Positions 41,846-53,264 of a stretch of DNA of 64,000 nt are shown piece after piece. Origin of the DNA: Paralvinella palmiformis (Eukaryota > Annelida > Polychaeta > Terebellida > Alvinellidae); assembly GCA_025642065.1 (NCBI GenBank), contig JAODUP010000721.1:332501-396500 (forward strand), written 5' to 3'. Position 1 is the first letter of the stretch; each line of letters opens with the position of its first letter. The translations under genes and the position numbers were made by a program. Below the pieces are notes generated by a model. The model had not been told where the DNA came from and did no database searches. It was given only the letters and a program-made list of their open reading frames with translations.

Positions 41846-42164
41846 CTGCGTTTGCTACACTGGAATTTGTCTCGGTTTAAAATCTAGAACAGACAAGCAT
41901 TGTTTGTGACCTTAGAGGGGGGGGAGGTGATTCGCCTTCGGTATATAGCATTGTCTTAAAAAAACTCGGCTAATAGTACTTGGTAATTGCCCTTAAAAAA
42001 ATGGGCCACACCGTGTCGTCAACCCCGTTTGTTATTTCCACTGACTTCTGACGCCGAATTAAGAGCCAAACTAGTGGCGCCACTTGTTCTCTTTCGGGTT
42101 CTTATCATCGATGTAGTGAGGCCTAAATATCTTATAATGTTATACGCCTATCTCCTAGTTCGCC

Positions 42165-43701
42165 GTGAAACAATTTAGTTTTGCCATTCATTCAAAAATA
42201 TTGGACAACTCTGGTCTGGTATATGTTGAAGAAAGGTTAAATGACTTACTCCAATTATAGTAAACTTCTATGCAACAAGATATATTTTAAGAAGAATATC
42301 TTTACTGAATGTATTAAACGCTATGACTATTAATATGTTTCTCAATACTGACACAAACGGACGGATCAGGGTTTACAATTAGCTTACTATGCCCTATTTC
42401 ATTTTAGAAAATATAACTGAAAGGGGAGGTGACAGTTAATCGGTTACTCCTGGCTTTGGTGCCTCAGAACGGCGATTAGCAATATGTCATGCCCCCAAAA
42501 GACTGGACACGTATTTATTAAATGAAATAATATGGCTGAACTGGTATATCTAGTCTCACTGAGCTTATTCGTTGCCTGACATATCTGTTCCAAACAGGCT
42601 ACAAACGACTCGTTGACGGTGTCAACCAGTCAAATGAAATGGCAGATGTTATTATTTTCTTTCACTAGAGGACGGACATCTGCATTCGGATGTGTTCTCT
42701 TAGACCTTTCCCGGTTTAGAGCAGGTTCCGGGTATAAACGGCATCAGTGTCACGTAGTCCCATAAGAAAACATTATTATAATTATTAATATTATATAGTA
42801 TAGAGTTGCGTCTTCACCTTTATTCCTAACAACATGAATAGCAAATATCACAAAAGAATCTAAATAGGTCACAAAAAAGTATTGATCATTGTTCAGAACT
42901 GTTTTATATCGCTTTATTTCATATATCCATAGCATGGAGGAGTACACTACAATTAATGTCAGTAGTCAACTGGAACACGGAGAAGTAAAAATATATAAGC
43001 AATTTCAGATTTTATTACAGATATCAGATAAAATAATTTTGTTAAAATAGATTGAAGTAAGGGGAACTATTACATCATATTTTTGCACTCTATTTATTTA
43101 GCGCTGTTATACTATAGTGTGCGGATATATGTAGACAATATGGCTTTATCCAGACATGGACCAGAGAAATAGAAAATTGTGGTTTTGGACAGACTGTACT
43201 TAAATGTCGGACAAGATTATTTTTGAACAAATTACTCTTATCGTCATAAGGCTTTCAGTTTAGTTTTTACAGCTTTAGAATTTTTGACTAAACACCGACA
43301 CAAACAGATTTTTCACTGATAAGATAATCTTAATCTGCGTATAAAACTGGTGTTTTTGATCTAAACGAGAGATATAATTCTTGGGCTGATTCCGTACAGT
43401 TGTACTATTTACCAAAAAAACTAGACAAAGATCGGTTGCAAAGTGCTGACTGTACGCTTGAGCATTAACAATAGTAGCCAAATCATACACGTGCTTGTTC
43501 GCCTATTATTTTCAGGAGAATACACCTACGAAAATATGATCATATAGAACAATACTGAATTAACGTTATGTGAGAGAAATTTTTAGTCTTTTTTCCTTAA
43601 TAACACACATAATAATGGGAAAGACGTACCTTCATTTTCTCTCTCTTCTAATTACAAGCGTAAATGATACCAGAATTGGAGAAATTCACACACACACCCA
43701 C

Positions 43702-43732
<31 letters not shown>

Positions 43733-44000
43733 GAGCCCCCATAAACCACCTCCCCCCGGTGGTCTAGTAAGCGTCTGTTTTTAGCATTGTCTTTAAAAAA
43801 CTCGGCTAATAGTTCTTGGTAATTGCCCTTAAAAAAATGGGTCACACCGTGTCGTCAACCCCGTTTGGTATTTCCAATGACTTCTGACGCCGAATTAAGA
43901 GCCAAACTAGTGGCGCCACTTGTTCTCTTTCGGGTTCTTATCATCGATGTAGTGAGGCCTAAATATCTTATAATGTTATACGCCTATCTCCTAGTTCGCC
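42165..44000. repeat. 2350-bp tandem duplication, unit 2 (shortened)
   Basis: Nearly identical to unit 1 but about 514 bp shorter. After GGTGGTCTAGTAAGCG, the first bases of the SINE, it jumps to the sequence downstream of the SINE (TAGCATTGTCTTTAAA). The SINE was therefore deleted here and not inserted in unit 1. Confidence 0.93.
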
Positions 44001-44489
44001 AACAACAATGTATGACAATTTGATAGCATTCGGCTTGAAGAAAAACAAACATGCTGCTCAACTGGCCTTTAAGTGGTTTAAAGCATATCCAAGGTTCTGA
44101 ATTATAAAGGAAATTGTTCAGAAATAAATAGCACACAACCTATTTATTGCGTTTTATTGTGTACTGAATATTGAAGTAAAATACATTATTCATAAGTTAG
44201 TCGTCATATATTTTGAACCGAGCAAGTTTTATTGAACACTGGAGCAGTAGTGTTTTGGTTAGCTTCATTTATTATATTTCGACTGTATCTGTGCTGGCTT
44301 TGGTGAATGGGAATTTACATTGGGCAAGAACAAAATTAATGTTTTGTTTAATATTTTTAGTTTCAGATCGAAATTAGGTACGATAATTTTACTGTTGTGT
44401 CAAAAATATTTAGGTAGCGATACTTAAAACATGTGTAACAGGTGTGTGCGTGCGTGTATATATATATATATATTATGTGTGTGTGTGTG

Positions 44490-45140
44490 TGTGTGTGTTT
44501 TAGCTGTGTATAATAAGGCACAGGCACAGAGAATCTCGAACCGTGAATTCAAACTCTGGACGTTTCTTCAGGGGACTGAATCCAGAGTGGCGACTTTTCT
44601 TGCTGAGACATGTGTAATGTCTCACCAGTCCCTAAGCCGCCAAGCAAAAATCAAAATACGAATCACCTACAGCCGTGGAGTTTGGGAGTAAAACACCCAA
44701 GTCAGATCACGCAGTAGTGAGAATGTTTAGCTTAATTATCTAAACAGCCCTATTTATAGCTATTTTTCAATTGCTGTATCTTTCTTCAAAGCAATACTAT
44801 ATAAACTATATAACCCAATTGTTACCGTCTTCAAAGATCAGTTTTTACAACGGGCAGGCGTCACGAAGCGACTACTAATTAAAACTATTTAGCTTAATTG
44901 CTATTTAAAGACTGACATTTGCGCTGAAGCAGACCGTATTAGCGCGTCATAGCTTCCGTACTGTTTGAATTATTTTCAAACCTGACCTAATTTGTGCTAT
45001 TCTAATTATTGTAGTTCTTAAATGTTATTTATGACAAGCAGATTAGAGCTAATCTTGAATGTCATAGTACAAACTGGACATAACTGGACCTAGGAAAGAT
45101 AATTCTATTCCCACATACAACCAAGGTGAATTTTATATAC
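44490..45140 (+). repeat. Dispersed repeat families X and Y, plus-strand copy
   Basis: 44495-44605 is the family Y block (GAATCTCGAACCGTGAATTC, GTGGCGACTTTTCTTGCTGA). 44625-45130 is the family X block that occurs inverted at 10345-10905. A TA/GT microsatellite sits at 44456-44500. Confidence 0.85.
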
Positions 45141-46095
45141 AAGTAAACTTGTTATATAAAACACACCAACCGCGCGAGCCGTGTCCAATGCCACCGCTCG
45201 AGATGCGATGCAGTGTTTCTATTCCTGAGTCAGGAGTACTTATAATGCTTTAAGAGCGTACTGTGCCCACTACAGTCATTTAAATGCTGGATAACCAAAC
45301 CAAACACTTAAACGGCGTGCCTCCAAAGACGCAAATTGTACATGGATTATACAGCTCTAGATCAACTTTTCTTGAATGCAGGGAAATATAGTCTACACGC
45401 ATAGAAAACGGAACTTTCTCAACCGCAGCATAATATGCCTTGTGATATTTGCTGGAGGGTCAAATACCTCATAAACATACAAATCCAATAAATACTATGA
45501 CCTACTCGTCACTATTATAACAATTTATATTGGCACTTTAGCAGACCGTTATGGCGGAATTGCCGTTCTATATATTAACATTTTCAAATCAGACCTAATG
45601 TCTGCTATACAAACTATAATTATAATGTAGGGTTTTATTAATGACAAGGAGACTAAAGTTAGCCTTGAATGTCATAGTACAGACTGGATATAACTGGACC
45701 TAGGAAAGATAATTCTATTCCCACAAATAACTAAGGTGAATTATATATACAACTAAACTTGTTATATAAAACACACCAACCACACGAGCTGTGTCCAATG
45801 CCACCGCTCGAGATGCGATGCAGTGTTTCTATTCCTGAGTCAGGAGTACATGCTTTAAGAGCGTACTGTGTCTGCTACAGTCATTTAAATGCTGGATAAC
45901 CAGGCCAAACACTTAAACGGCGTGCCTCCAAAGACGCAAATAGTGCACGGAATATACAGCTCTATATCAACTTTTCTTAGAACGCATGGTCTCCACGCAC
46001 AGAAAAAGGAACATATCAACCGCAGCATAATATGCCTTGTGATATTTGCTGGAGGGTCAAATACCTCATAAGCATACAAATCCAATAAATTCTAT
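45110..46095. repeat. About 607-bp tandem duplication
   Basis: AACACACCAACCGCGCGAGC, TGTCCAATGCCACCGCTCGA, TTCTATTCCTGAGTCAGGAG and AAACGGCGTGCCTCCAAAGA occur at about 45165-45350 and again at about 45770-45940. The end of family X (AACTGGACCTAGGAAAGAT) is included in each unit. The small frames here are repeat-derived. Confidence 0.88.
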
Positions 46096-46179
46096 GACCT
46101 ACTCGTCACTAACCCTTTATATCAAATATTACAAAATTGGTAAAAAGAAAACACGAACCTCAATCTCTGGCACGGGCAA

Positions 46180-46350
46180 TGTGTGTTTTAGCTGTGTATA
46201 ATAAGGCACATGCACAGAGAATCTCGAGCCGTGAATTCAAACTCTGGACGTTTCTTCAGGGGACTGAATCCAGAGTGGCGACTTTTCTTGCTGAGACATG
46301 TGTAATGTCTCACCAGTCCCTAAGCCGCCAAGCAAAATCAAAATACGAAT
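46180..46350 (+). repeat. Dispersed repeat family Y, plus-strand copy
   Basis: Near-identical to 44495-44665, with a single clear change (CATGCACAGAG for CAGGCACAGAG) and few others. Confidence 0.88.
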
Positions 46351-46675
46351 CACCTACAGTCAGATCAAAACTTTCAATATAGGCTCATGTATAATAACAA
46401 TAAATACAACAATAACTATAGGATTTAAAATAATTATCACAGATGTGTATTAAATTAAAGATAAAGAAATATACAGATACTGCGTAGTTCTAGACTACTT
46501 ATTAATTAGTCCAAGTCATAGCAAATATAATGAAACAACATTATGATTACCTTATATATTAATGAGATTAAATAAGTTATCCATGGAAATAACTCCTAAT
46601 CATTACATGTTTTAGGAGAACGTTGTCGTTATCGAATTAAAGTTAAAAATGTATGTATACGAATAGTACAATAAT

Positions 46676-46785
46676 GAATCCGGGACATTTAGCCAACGGA
46701 CATTTAGCCAACGGACACTTAGCCAACGGACATTTAGCCAATATTTGCAGGGGGGACATTTAGCCAACATTCAAAAATTTTGATT
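46676..46785 (+). repeat. Left terminal inverted repeat of the MULE
   Basis: GAATCCGG, then four GACATTTAGCCAACG-type units, then AATATTTGCAGGGGG and a further unit. It is complementary to 50717-50824, which has one unit more. Confidence 0.93.
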
Positions 46786-46835
46786 GTGTTATGTGAGTTT
46801 TCATAAATATAGTTGTTTCAATAAATACAAAACAT

Positions 46836-47055
46836 TGTATGTAACTGTATTTTTGTAATTCATTGTACAAATGTAACAAACACAAAGTGATGTCTCATAT
46901 TCTAAAACTTGCAAACACAGATGTTACATATAGTCCACAACAGCTGTTATATTCAATCGTCATAGTGTATGTAATTGAATTTTATTCAATTCATTGTACG
47001 AATGTAATGATCACAAACAAATATCTCATACTCTAAAATTTGAAAACAAAAACAT
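46836..47055. repeat. About 132-bp degenerate direct repeat inside the MULE
   Basis: TTGTATGTAACTGTATTTTT, AATTCATTGTACAAATGTAA and CTCATATTCTAAAACTTG recur about 132 bp later with substitutions (TGTATGTAATTG, AATTCATTGTACGAATGTAA, CTCATACTCTAAAATTTG). Confidence 0.75.
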
Positions 47056-47328
47056 TGCACATAATACATTCTTTGTTTCTGACATGTTGTCCATAGGTGT
47101 ACATTGTCAATATTCCTATTATTAAATCTACATAGTATACTTTTAATATATTTTTTTGTGTCATCTATATTGTTTTCATGCTTTATATTTCTTAACTGGG
47201 CGCTAAGTATAAATATACTTGAATAAAATATTGAGTCATTTAAGAACAGAAAAAACCCATAGCAAGCCATAATAATTTCATTTAAATTTATCGCTCAAAT
47301 ATAATTAATAACTCACAGCCATATATAA

Positions 47329-48755
47329 TTAATGATAATTTTCCCGGTTCACAGGCTTCCAGCGTATATTATGGCCCACTCCACGTAATAGTTCAGGGAT
47401 GGTCTTCCTGCCTGCTGCACGGCCTTCGCACAGTGTATGCAGACGATCCTGCATGTCCTTATATTGACGTCTGATTCTTTTCTTTGGAGGTTGACCATTT
47501 AAATTTTTGGCGATGTGAGTGGAAGCCACGGAATCTTCTTTCTTTAAGGCATCTATCAAGGTCCAAACGGAGGGATGTTGGTAACCAACTAAATGAGTGA
47601 AACGATTGTTCCAACCCCCTCACACTGGTTATTTGTCATTGGTTCACCGTCCAGGGTGGCCTGGTGAACATTCCACAGGGCGGGTGGATACCGAGGTGGA
47701 ACTCTCCTCATGTGAACAATGGCTACCCCATCTAGACCTTCTTGTGGAACACCTGCACGACAGAAAGTGCCAGTCACATACGTCTGGTCAAAGTAATCCA
47801 CCAGATCTTCTGCACCATGAGCGGTATTATGACGGATGTACATGATTCCCTCGGGAATATCGTCAATGGGCAGGAATGCTAAAGCATCTATTTGTCCACA
47901 GAACAAAAAGTCCTCATCATCTCTATATTGAGACACTAGGCCCAGCTCTTGTATCTTCCTCCAGGTTGCTTGGGTCAAATGGTAAAAACAACTCCTGACT
48001 TGGACATCATTGTCCAGGGTTGCTCCAATGGCACTGATTACTGCCTGCTCAAAATCAACCAGTATGGTTCTGGGGTCTGGATACAGTTCCATCGAACTAC
48101 ACTTATCCAACAAGGCACGAAATAGTTCCTCATATGTATCCTGGGTTTTGCGTTGTAGCAGGGCATAAGCTACGCCAACAGTTGTGGATCCAAGGGGGAC
48201 TCGGATAACGTATAGCTGAAGAAATCCAGGTGGTGCCATGGCGAAGTTGCCATCCATAAACCACGTGTCAGTTGTAGAGAGTGTACGCAGCGCAGGTGGT
48301 GATGCAAAAACTATTATCCTGGGATCTGACTCTTGGCCATTGTCATAGATCAAGAATGGTTCTGTTGTAGGACCTGATGTTTGGGCCCATTCGCCTTCAA
48401 TGATAAGTGCACTGAGTGAAGCTGGAACGGGAGGGGCCTGGCTTTTTCGTATGCGTCGTATCATCTTTTTCATGGTCTCTTCCTCACCAGCTAATTGTCT
48501 GGCAGCAGCAGGAAGTTCAGCAAGTTTAGTAGACACCATTGTTGCCGGTCGTTCTCTGGTGTTGGCTGCTAAATGTTTCATAACCACTTTGGTCTTGACA
48601 ACTGCAACTTCCATCGTATTTGCATCATGGTTGTGAGGTTTGGTGTTGAGTACTTGACTTAGGTCAAGAGATGTAGATATAACACCTTTGCAACCGTACA
48701 TGAAACCATCCAGACAAACTTTCTGTTTCCTTTGGTTAGTAGGTATAATCTCCAT
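47329..48755 (-). pseudogene. MULE transposase, one frameshift
   Basis: 48755 down to about 47620 encodes most of the protein and 47588-47329 the C-terminus in another frame. The N-terminal region (residues 1-50, IPTNQRKQKVCLDGFMYG then KPHNHDAN) resembles a FLYWCH zinc finger with the Trp-x-Cys segment missing. The MULE DDE domain has TWFMDGNF (Asp about residue 168), ILVDFEQAVI (Asp about 234), CFYHL (about 256-260) and DLVDYFDQTYV. The conserved CEGWNNRF region is broken by two extra G's in a G run near 47621. After the break GWNNRFTHLVGYQHPSVW and a basic tail follow in the second frame. A single recent lesion; otherwise well preserved. Confidence 0.9.
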
Positions 48756-49845
48756 GGCTGAAATTTGTTGAAACTAATTTCTGATATTGGGTGCCCCTTT
48801 TATTCCACTAGCCCATACAGGCCATTCGTTCCCGGTGAAAGAAATTAGCTGTCATCGGGAAATATCTAGATCATGTGATCTGGTCAACTTGAAGGTACAG
48901 TCAGAATCCTTTAATCCGGACCATCGTTTATCCGACAAATCCACCATCCAACACATTATTGCCTGTGACGGATTTAGCTACATTATAAATGACTCTTTAA
49001 TCCGACAAAATCGACTCTAACACTTCATTTCGCCAACAGAATGTGATATTCATTGTAAAATGACCTCGATAATCCGACAACACGAAAATGTTACCAAGTA
49101 TTTCATGGCCAATCATAATCATTCGTGGCTAATTACAAACACACATATGTGATCTTATGAACAGATCATGAGTTAATCTGATGGACTAAGTGACAGGAGC
49201 ATTTCTTTATAGTGTCTGTAATTAACAAACATCAAAATGCTCAATGGCTTCAATGCCATTCCATGTCATAAAATACAGAATCACTGTAAAGGAAGCAGAT
49301 ATAATTGCCCTGGGGCCCTTTTATTCTACTAGCCTATAGAAGCCAATGGTTCCAGGTGAAAGAAGTTAAGTGTCATTGGGGATGGTCTGTCAACTTGAAG
49401 GTACACCAAACAGAAGCACTGTAAACAAAGCCAGATCTATTTGCACTAGGTGACCCATTTATTTGATAGTGTCTTTCACATACATGCGTTTTTATTAGCA
49501 CACTATTCAATATTTGGAGTACGGACATTTGCTCTGAACTTTAATTCCTTAATAATTGGTAATATTCATCCCAATAATTATATAGGTAATATGATACTAA
49601 GAAATATATTTCTGAATTAAAAATCATTTTTTTATTTTTATTTTTCCTCATTAACAATTCACTGGTGAGTAAATGTCCACTTTTTCATTTTGTTTGGTGA
49701 GCAACTGTCTGGGTGAGCAACTGTCCTACACCCTAATATTTGACACATGAATGTCTACATGAATAGTGGGAATATAACAAAATAATGACAGTTATTATTC
49801 TTCTGCACACAAAGTGAAGATTGTCTATCTGAACAATTAAATAGT

Positions 49846-50085
49846 CTAATTCAGCACTGCCTCTGAGAATCCTATAGCCGAATACCATCTTAAAAGCTTT
49901 ATATTGTTGCATAGAAGATTGTGCACTTTAGTGTGAATATTTACAAAGTTTGAAAATATTCGCTCACTTGATGCTGATGAAACTGAATCCATTGAACATT
50001 TTGTGTAGTGGACTATTATTAGCTTGCTGATGATCACACCTTTTGCACTTTGCACATTTCTTATTTCCAACGGCAACATGTACAA
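49846..50085 (-). pseudogene. Possible hAT C-terminal dimerisation-domain relic inside the MULE
   Basis: The minus-strand frame contains SVSSASSERIFSNF and then NIHTKVHNLLCNNIKLL. This resembles the hAT-C block (SSxxSERxFS, I.TK.R..L). It is short and without further hAT sequence, so it may be a capture by the MULE or chance. Confidence 0.3.
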
Positions 50086-50716
50086 AATATTCCCAAGTCG
50101 AATTCTCTGGCCTTTATACAGTACTAAAGGCTGGATATCAAATAATAATCACAGTATTAGTTCAATAATTTAAGCCAACATGTAGGTATGTATCAATGTG
50201 ATATAACACTATGATCATTAGAAAGTGTAACACTGTTTCAAACTAAATTCAGACAGGCTTTCTATACTGAGGTAAAATTAAGTCACATTTTAAAACTATG
50301 ATATATCACCTGGGTTATGCAGTCACATCTTAACAACATTACAATACATGTATGTGTCAACATTGGATAGAGTATTATTCTGAGACTAGTAGATTATCTG
50401 CTATATATACAAGTAGTAATAACCCACATACTATATGTTAAGTAATTAACGGTGTTAATAACGTCTGTGTAAAAAAAACTCCGAACCCTGACATATCATT
50501 ATTTATATTTATGTATAATATCGGAGAAAACAGTATACATTAATATAAATATACAAATTGTACAAAAAGCAGCAATAATTATTATGTTGCTAACATCTTA
50601 TCTAAAGATAGGCCTATATTTGCAACGTCCATAAAGAGAACATAATATTGACAGAGCAATACACACACTCAAAAATAGAACAATATACATGTAGATGTAA
50701 GATGAAAATTTTGAAT

Positions 50717-50824
50717 GTTGGCTAAATGTCTCCCCTGCTAATATTGGCTAAATGTCCGTTGGCTAAATGTCCGTTGGCTAAGTGTCCGTTGGCTAAATGT
50801 CCGTTGGCTAAATGTCTGGATAAC
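50717..50824 (-). repeat. Right terminal inverted repeat of the MULE
   Basis: CGTTGGCTAAATGTC-type units repeated five times, ending TGGATAAC. It is inverted relative to 46676-46785. Confidence 0.93.
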
Positions 50825-50833
50825 TACAATAAT

Positions 50834-52111
50834 ATCTTACATCATCAACCCATAGGTATAGACGCTATGGAAGCGTCTACCTCAGCATAGTAAACCTGTA
50901 AATAATGGTTACGAATATGCAATAAACAAGCCTCATCCGGATAGCTTCTAGAAGCATTAAGAGTCACATGAACTAAACAACGACAAACGCAATGAACAGC
51001 ATGGGATGAGCCTGCAACCAAAATATAAATATTGTTCAGTAGATATAAAAAAATACATAAACATATTAGCCTAAAATAGTATACTTATTATTACTAAGCA
51101 AACTAGAAAACATGGCGGGTAGCCAGAAAGGATTATATGCCCACGCAATACCAACAGGTAATTATAATAAAACAATGAACCAACGAATTTGACCAAAAAC
51201 AATGTAAACTTAATTGAACAAATTACACACTGGATTAATTGCTTGGCAGTCTCCTATATTATGGTAGTGTACTTAGACTAATAAACGTATTTAACCGCCC
51301 TAGTCAATGTTGCACTAAATCGAGCTATAGCTGTTTCCCTAATGGAGTCTTGGCTTAAACTGATTTAAAATGCCCTCTCTAACATAGCATTGTCAAGTGT
51401 CGTTGGCACAACATATACTAACTGTTTGTCTGTGTTGTTTCCGGCAATAATAGTGTACAAAATACGCGAGTAAATGCTGAGAAAAGTTACGAATTAGAGG
51501 TACTATAATTGAAAATCATAATGTAACTATATGTGGTTGATTATGAACTAAACTAAGACATTAAATAATTGAATACATCATAATATATATTTTGTTTGAC
51601 CCATCAATATGAATAAAACTAAATAAATGTCAAAATACATCCTATTTATATGTTCTGTTATACATGCAATGCATTCTTATATCATTGGATATATGGGAAG
51701 AGATGGACAGGAATTTCTTTGGTCTAAAGAACAGACTGGTTTAAATGCTTTGAATTTATTTCATTACTCTATTTTCTTTTATAATCAATAGAAGCGCTAT
51801 AATAATAAAAGTCCATCATGGTGTAATATAAATACACAGATCTGAAAGATTGTTTTAATTAAATGTTAATTTTAAGAAGCACTGATAATTAGTATGGATA
51901 CTAAAATATATAGCGCTCTCTACTCCGGAAAACCGACTTCCAGACATATTAATGAGAACTCTGACTTTGTTAATCAGATCTCGTATAGTTCAAAGGAAAT
52001 GATTGACAGCTTATTTTCGTATGGTTTACTGTTCTGAAATAGCTGTCAAATGGATATTTGATAGATTGCGATATATGGCGAGAATATTAACTTGATGATG
52101 TGTTTTATTAT

Positions 52112-52160
<49 letters not shown>

Positions 52161-53195
52161 AAGTACATAATCTTTTAAAATTAAATTCATTATATATATA
52201 GGGATAAAGAGAGTGAAGACACAGTCGGCTTATATTCTCTCAATTTGGTTACTACAGATAATATTCAAGTTCATGTAGTTTTATACAGGTGAAGAAAAGA
52301 AAAACCCACAACAAACATAAAAACATAATATCATATTAATACATGTACATTAAAGTATACGTTGACACATAGTGTAGATAGATTTAAAAAAATATATAGG
52401 ATTTAAACAAAAGCATGATTATTAGCAAATCGTCTTAAATCAAAACCCGATGTACACACAATCAAACATATTTTCCTTTCTATTGATGCTTAAAACACAT
52501 TCGGCAGGTAAATAAAATGTGAGATCGGATTTCTTCTTCAGTTTTGTTCAGCCGTTTTTTAAAACAAATAATAAAAAGTCAGTAAATCTACAAAAAAACA
52601 AACAAACAAACAAACAAACAACAACACAAAGCAGTCATTGACAATCATTATTAACCTCGCAATTACAATGTACTGTATCCTGTCATTGAATTAGTAGGAC
52701 AAATGAGCCAATGGTAATAAGTTGAAATGAATAATGAAACATTTATTTCAGATTTGATCCTAGGGTCTAGAGTTCTGCGGCCGACTGCACTACCAGTTTA
52801 GCTCAAATTCTCAGGTTCTTTTTGGGGACTCTTCTCATTCATACTACCACGTATGATATAGCATTTGGGTTCAAATATAACTTTGCTCGAAACGTAAAAT
52901 TATAATGCTTCATTGTTAATATCGTAATGTAACATTGCTTGAAATACCAATAAAAACTATGTTACTTCAACATGGCATCATAATACATGCCACAACGCCC
53001 ACAGTCTTAAAAAGTTTTCATATTTGTAACCCGATTGTCATCTTCAAAATATTACCCTGATATATGTGTTCTTCTTATTTTACCCTATATTATATATCAC
53101 CTGAAGAAATAAGTTAATTGTATAAGAAATCAAATAAGGCACAATTAACAGAAACACGTGATTCATGTATAAGGCAACTGGAGACCAAGGATACA
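50834..53195. other. 2.4 kb with no recognised gene
   Basis: AT-rich unique-looking sequence with a TA microsatellite at 52117-52158 and an AAAC run at about 52595-52622. No exon-like homology is visible on either strand. Confidence 0.5.
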
Positions 53196-53196
53196 G

Positions 53197-53199
<3 letters not shown>

Positions 53200-53262
<63 letters not shown>
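53200..53262. repeat. (AC)n microsatellite
   Basis: About 31 AC units, ending exactly where the Penelope-associated reading frame begins. Confidence 0.97.

Positions 53263-53264
<2 letters not shown>

Larger units (their letters stand above)
39815..42164. repeat. 2350-bp tandem duplication, unit 1
   Basis: Begins at GTGAAACAATTTAGTTTTGC and ends at CTCCTAGTTCGCC. It is followed immediately by unit 2 with a constant 2350-bp offset up to the CA microsatellite. No gene is recognised inside; short frames (40400-40597, 40925-41140) are repeated unchanged in unit 2 with no domain. It holds a SINE at 41421-41845 that unit 2 lacks. Confidence 0.95.
46667..50833. mobile_element. MULE-type DNA transposon, complete, with 9-bp target duplication
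   Basis: The element spans 46676-50824 (4149 bp). TACAATAAT is repeated at 46667-46675 and 50825-50833, the 9-bp target duplication expected of Mutator-like elements. The termini are inverted and made of arrays of the 15-bp unit GACATTTAGCCAACG: four units at the left end, five at the right. Each array is followed by AATATTNGCAGGGG and one more unit. It contains a minus-strand MULE transposase with one frameshift. Two similar blocks of about 100 bp (48789-48897, 49313-49404) flank a 415-bp segment upstream of the transposase. Confidence 0.93.

Noticed and set aside
48400..49020. Plus-strand frames at 48400-48636 and 48787-49020
   Set aside because: The first is antisense to the MULE transposase; the second lies in MULE 5' non-coding sequence with no domain.
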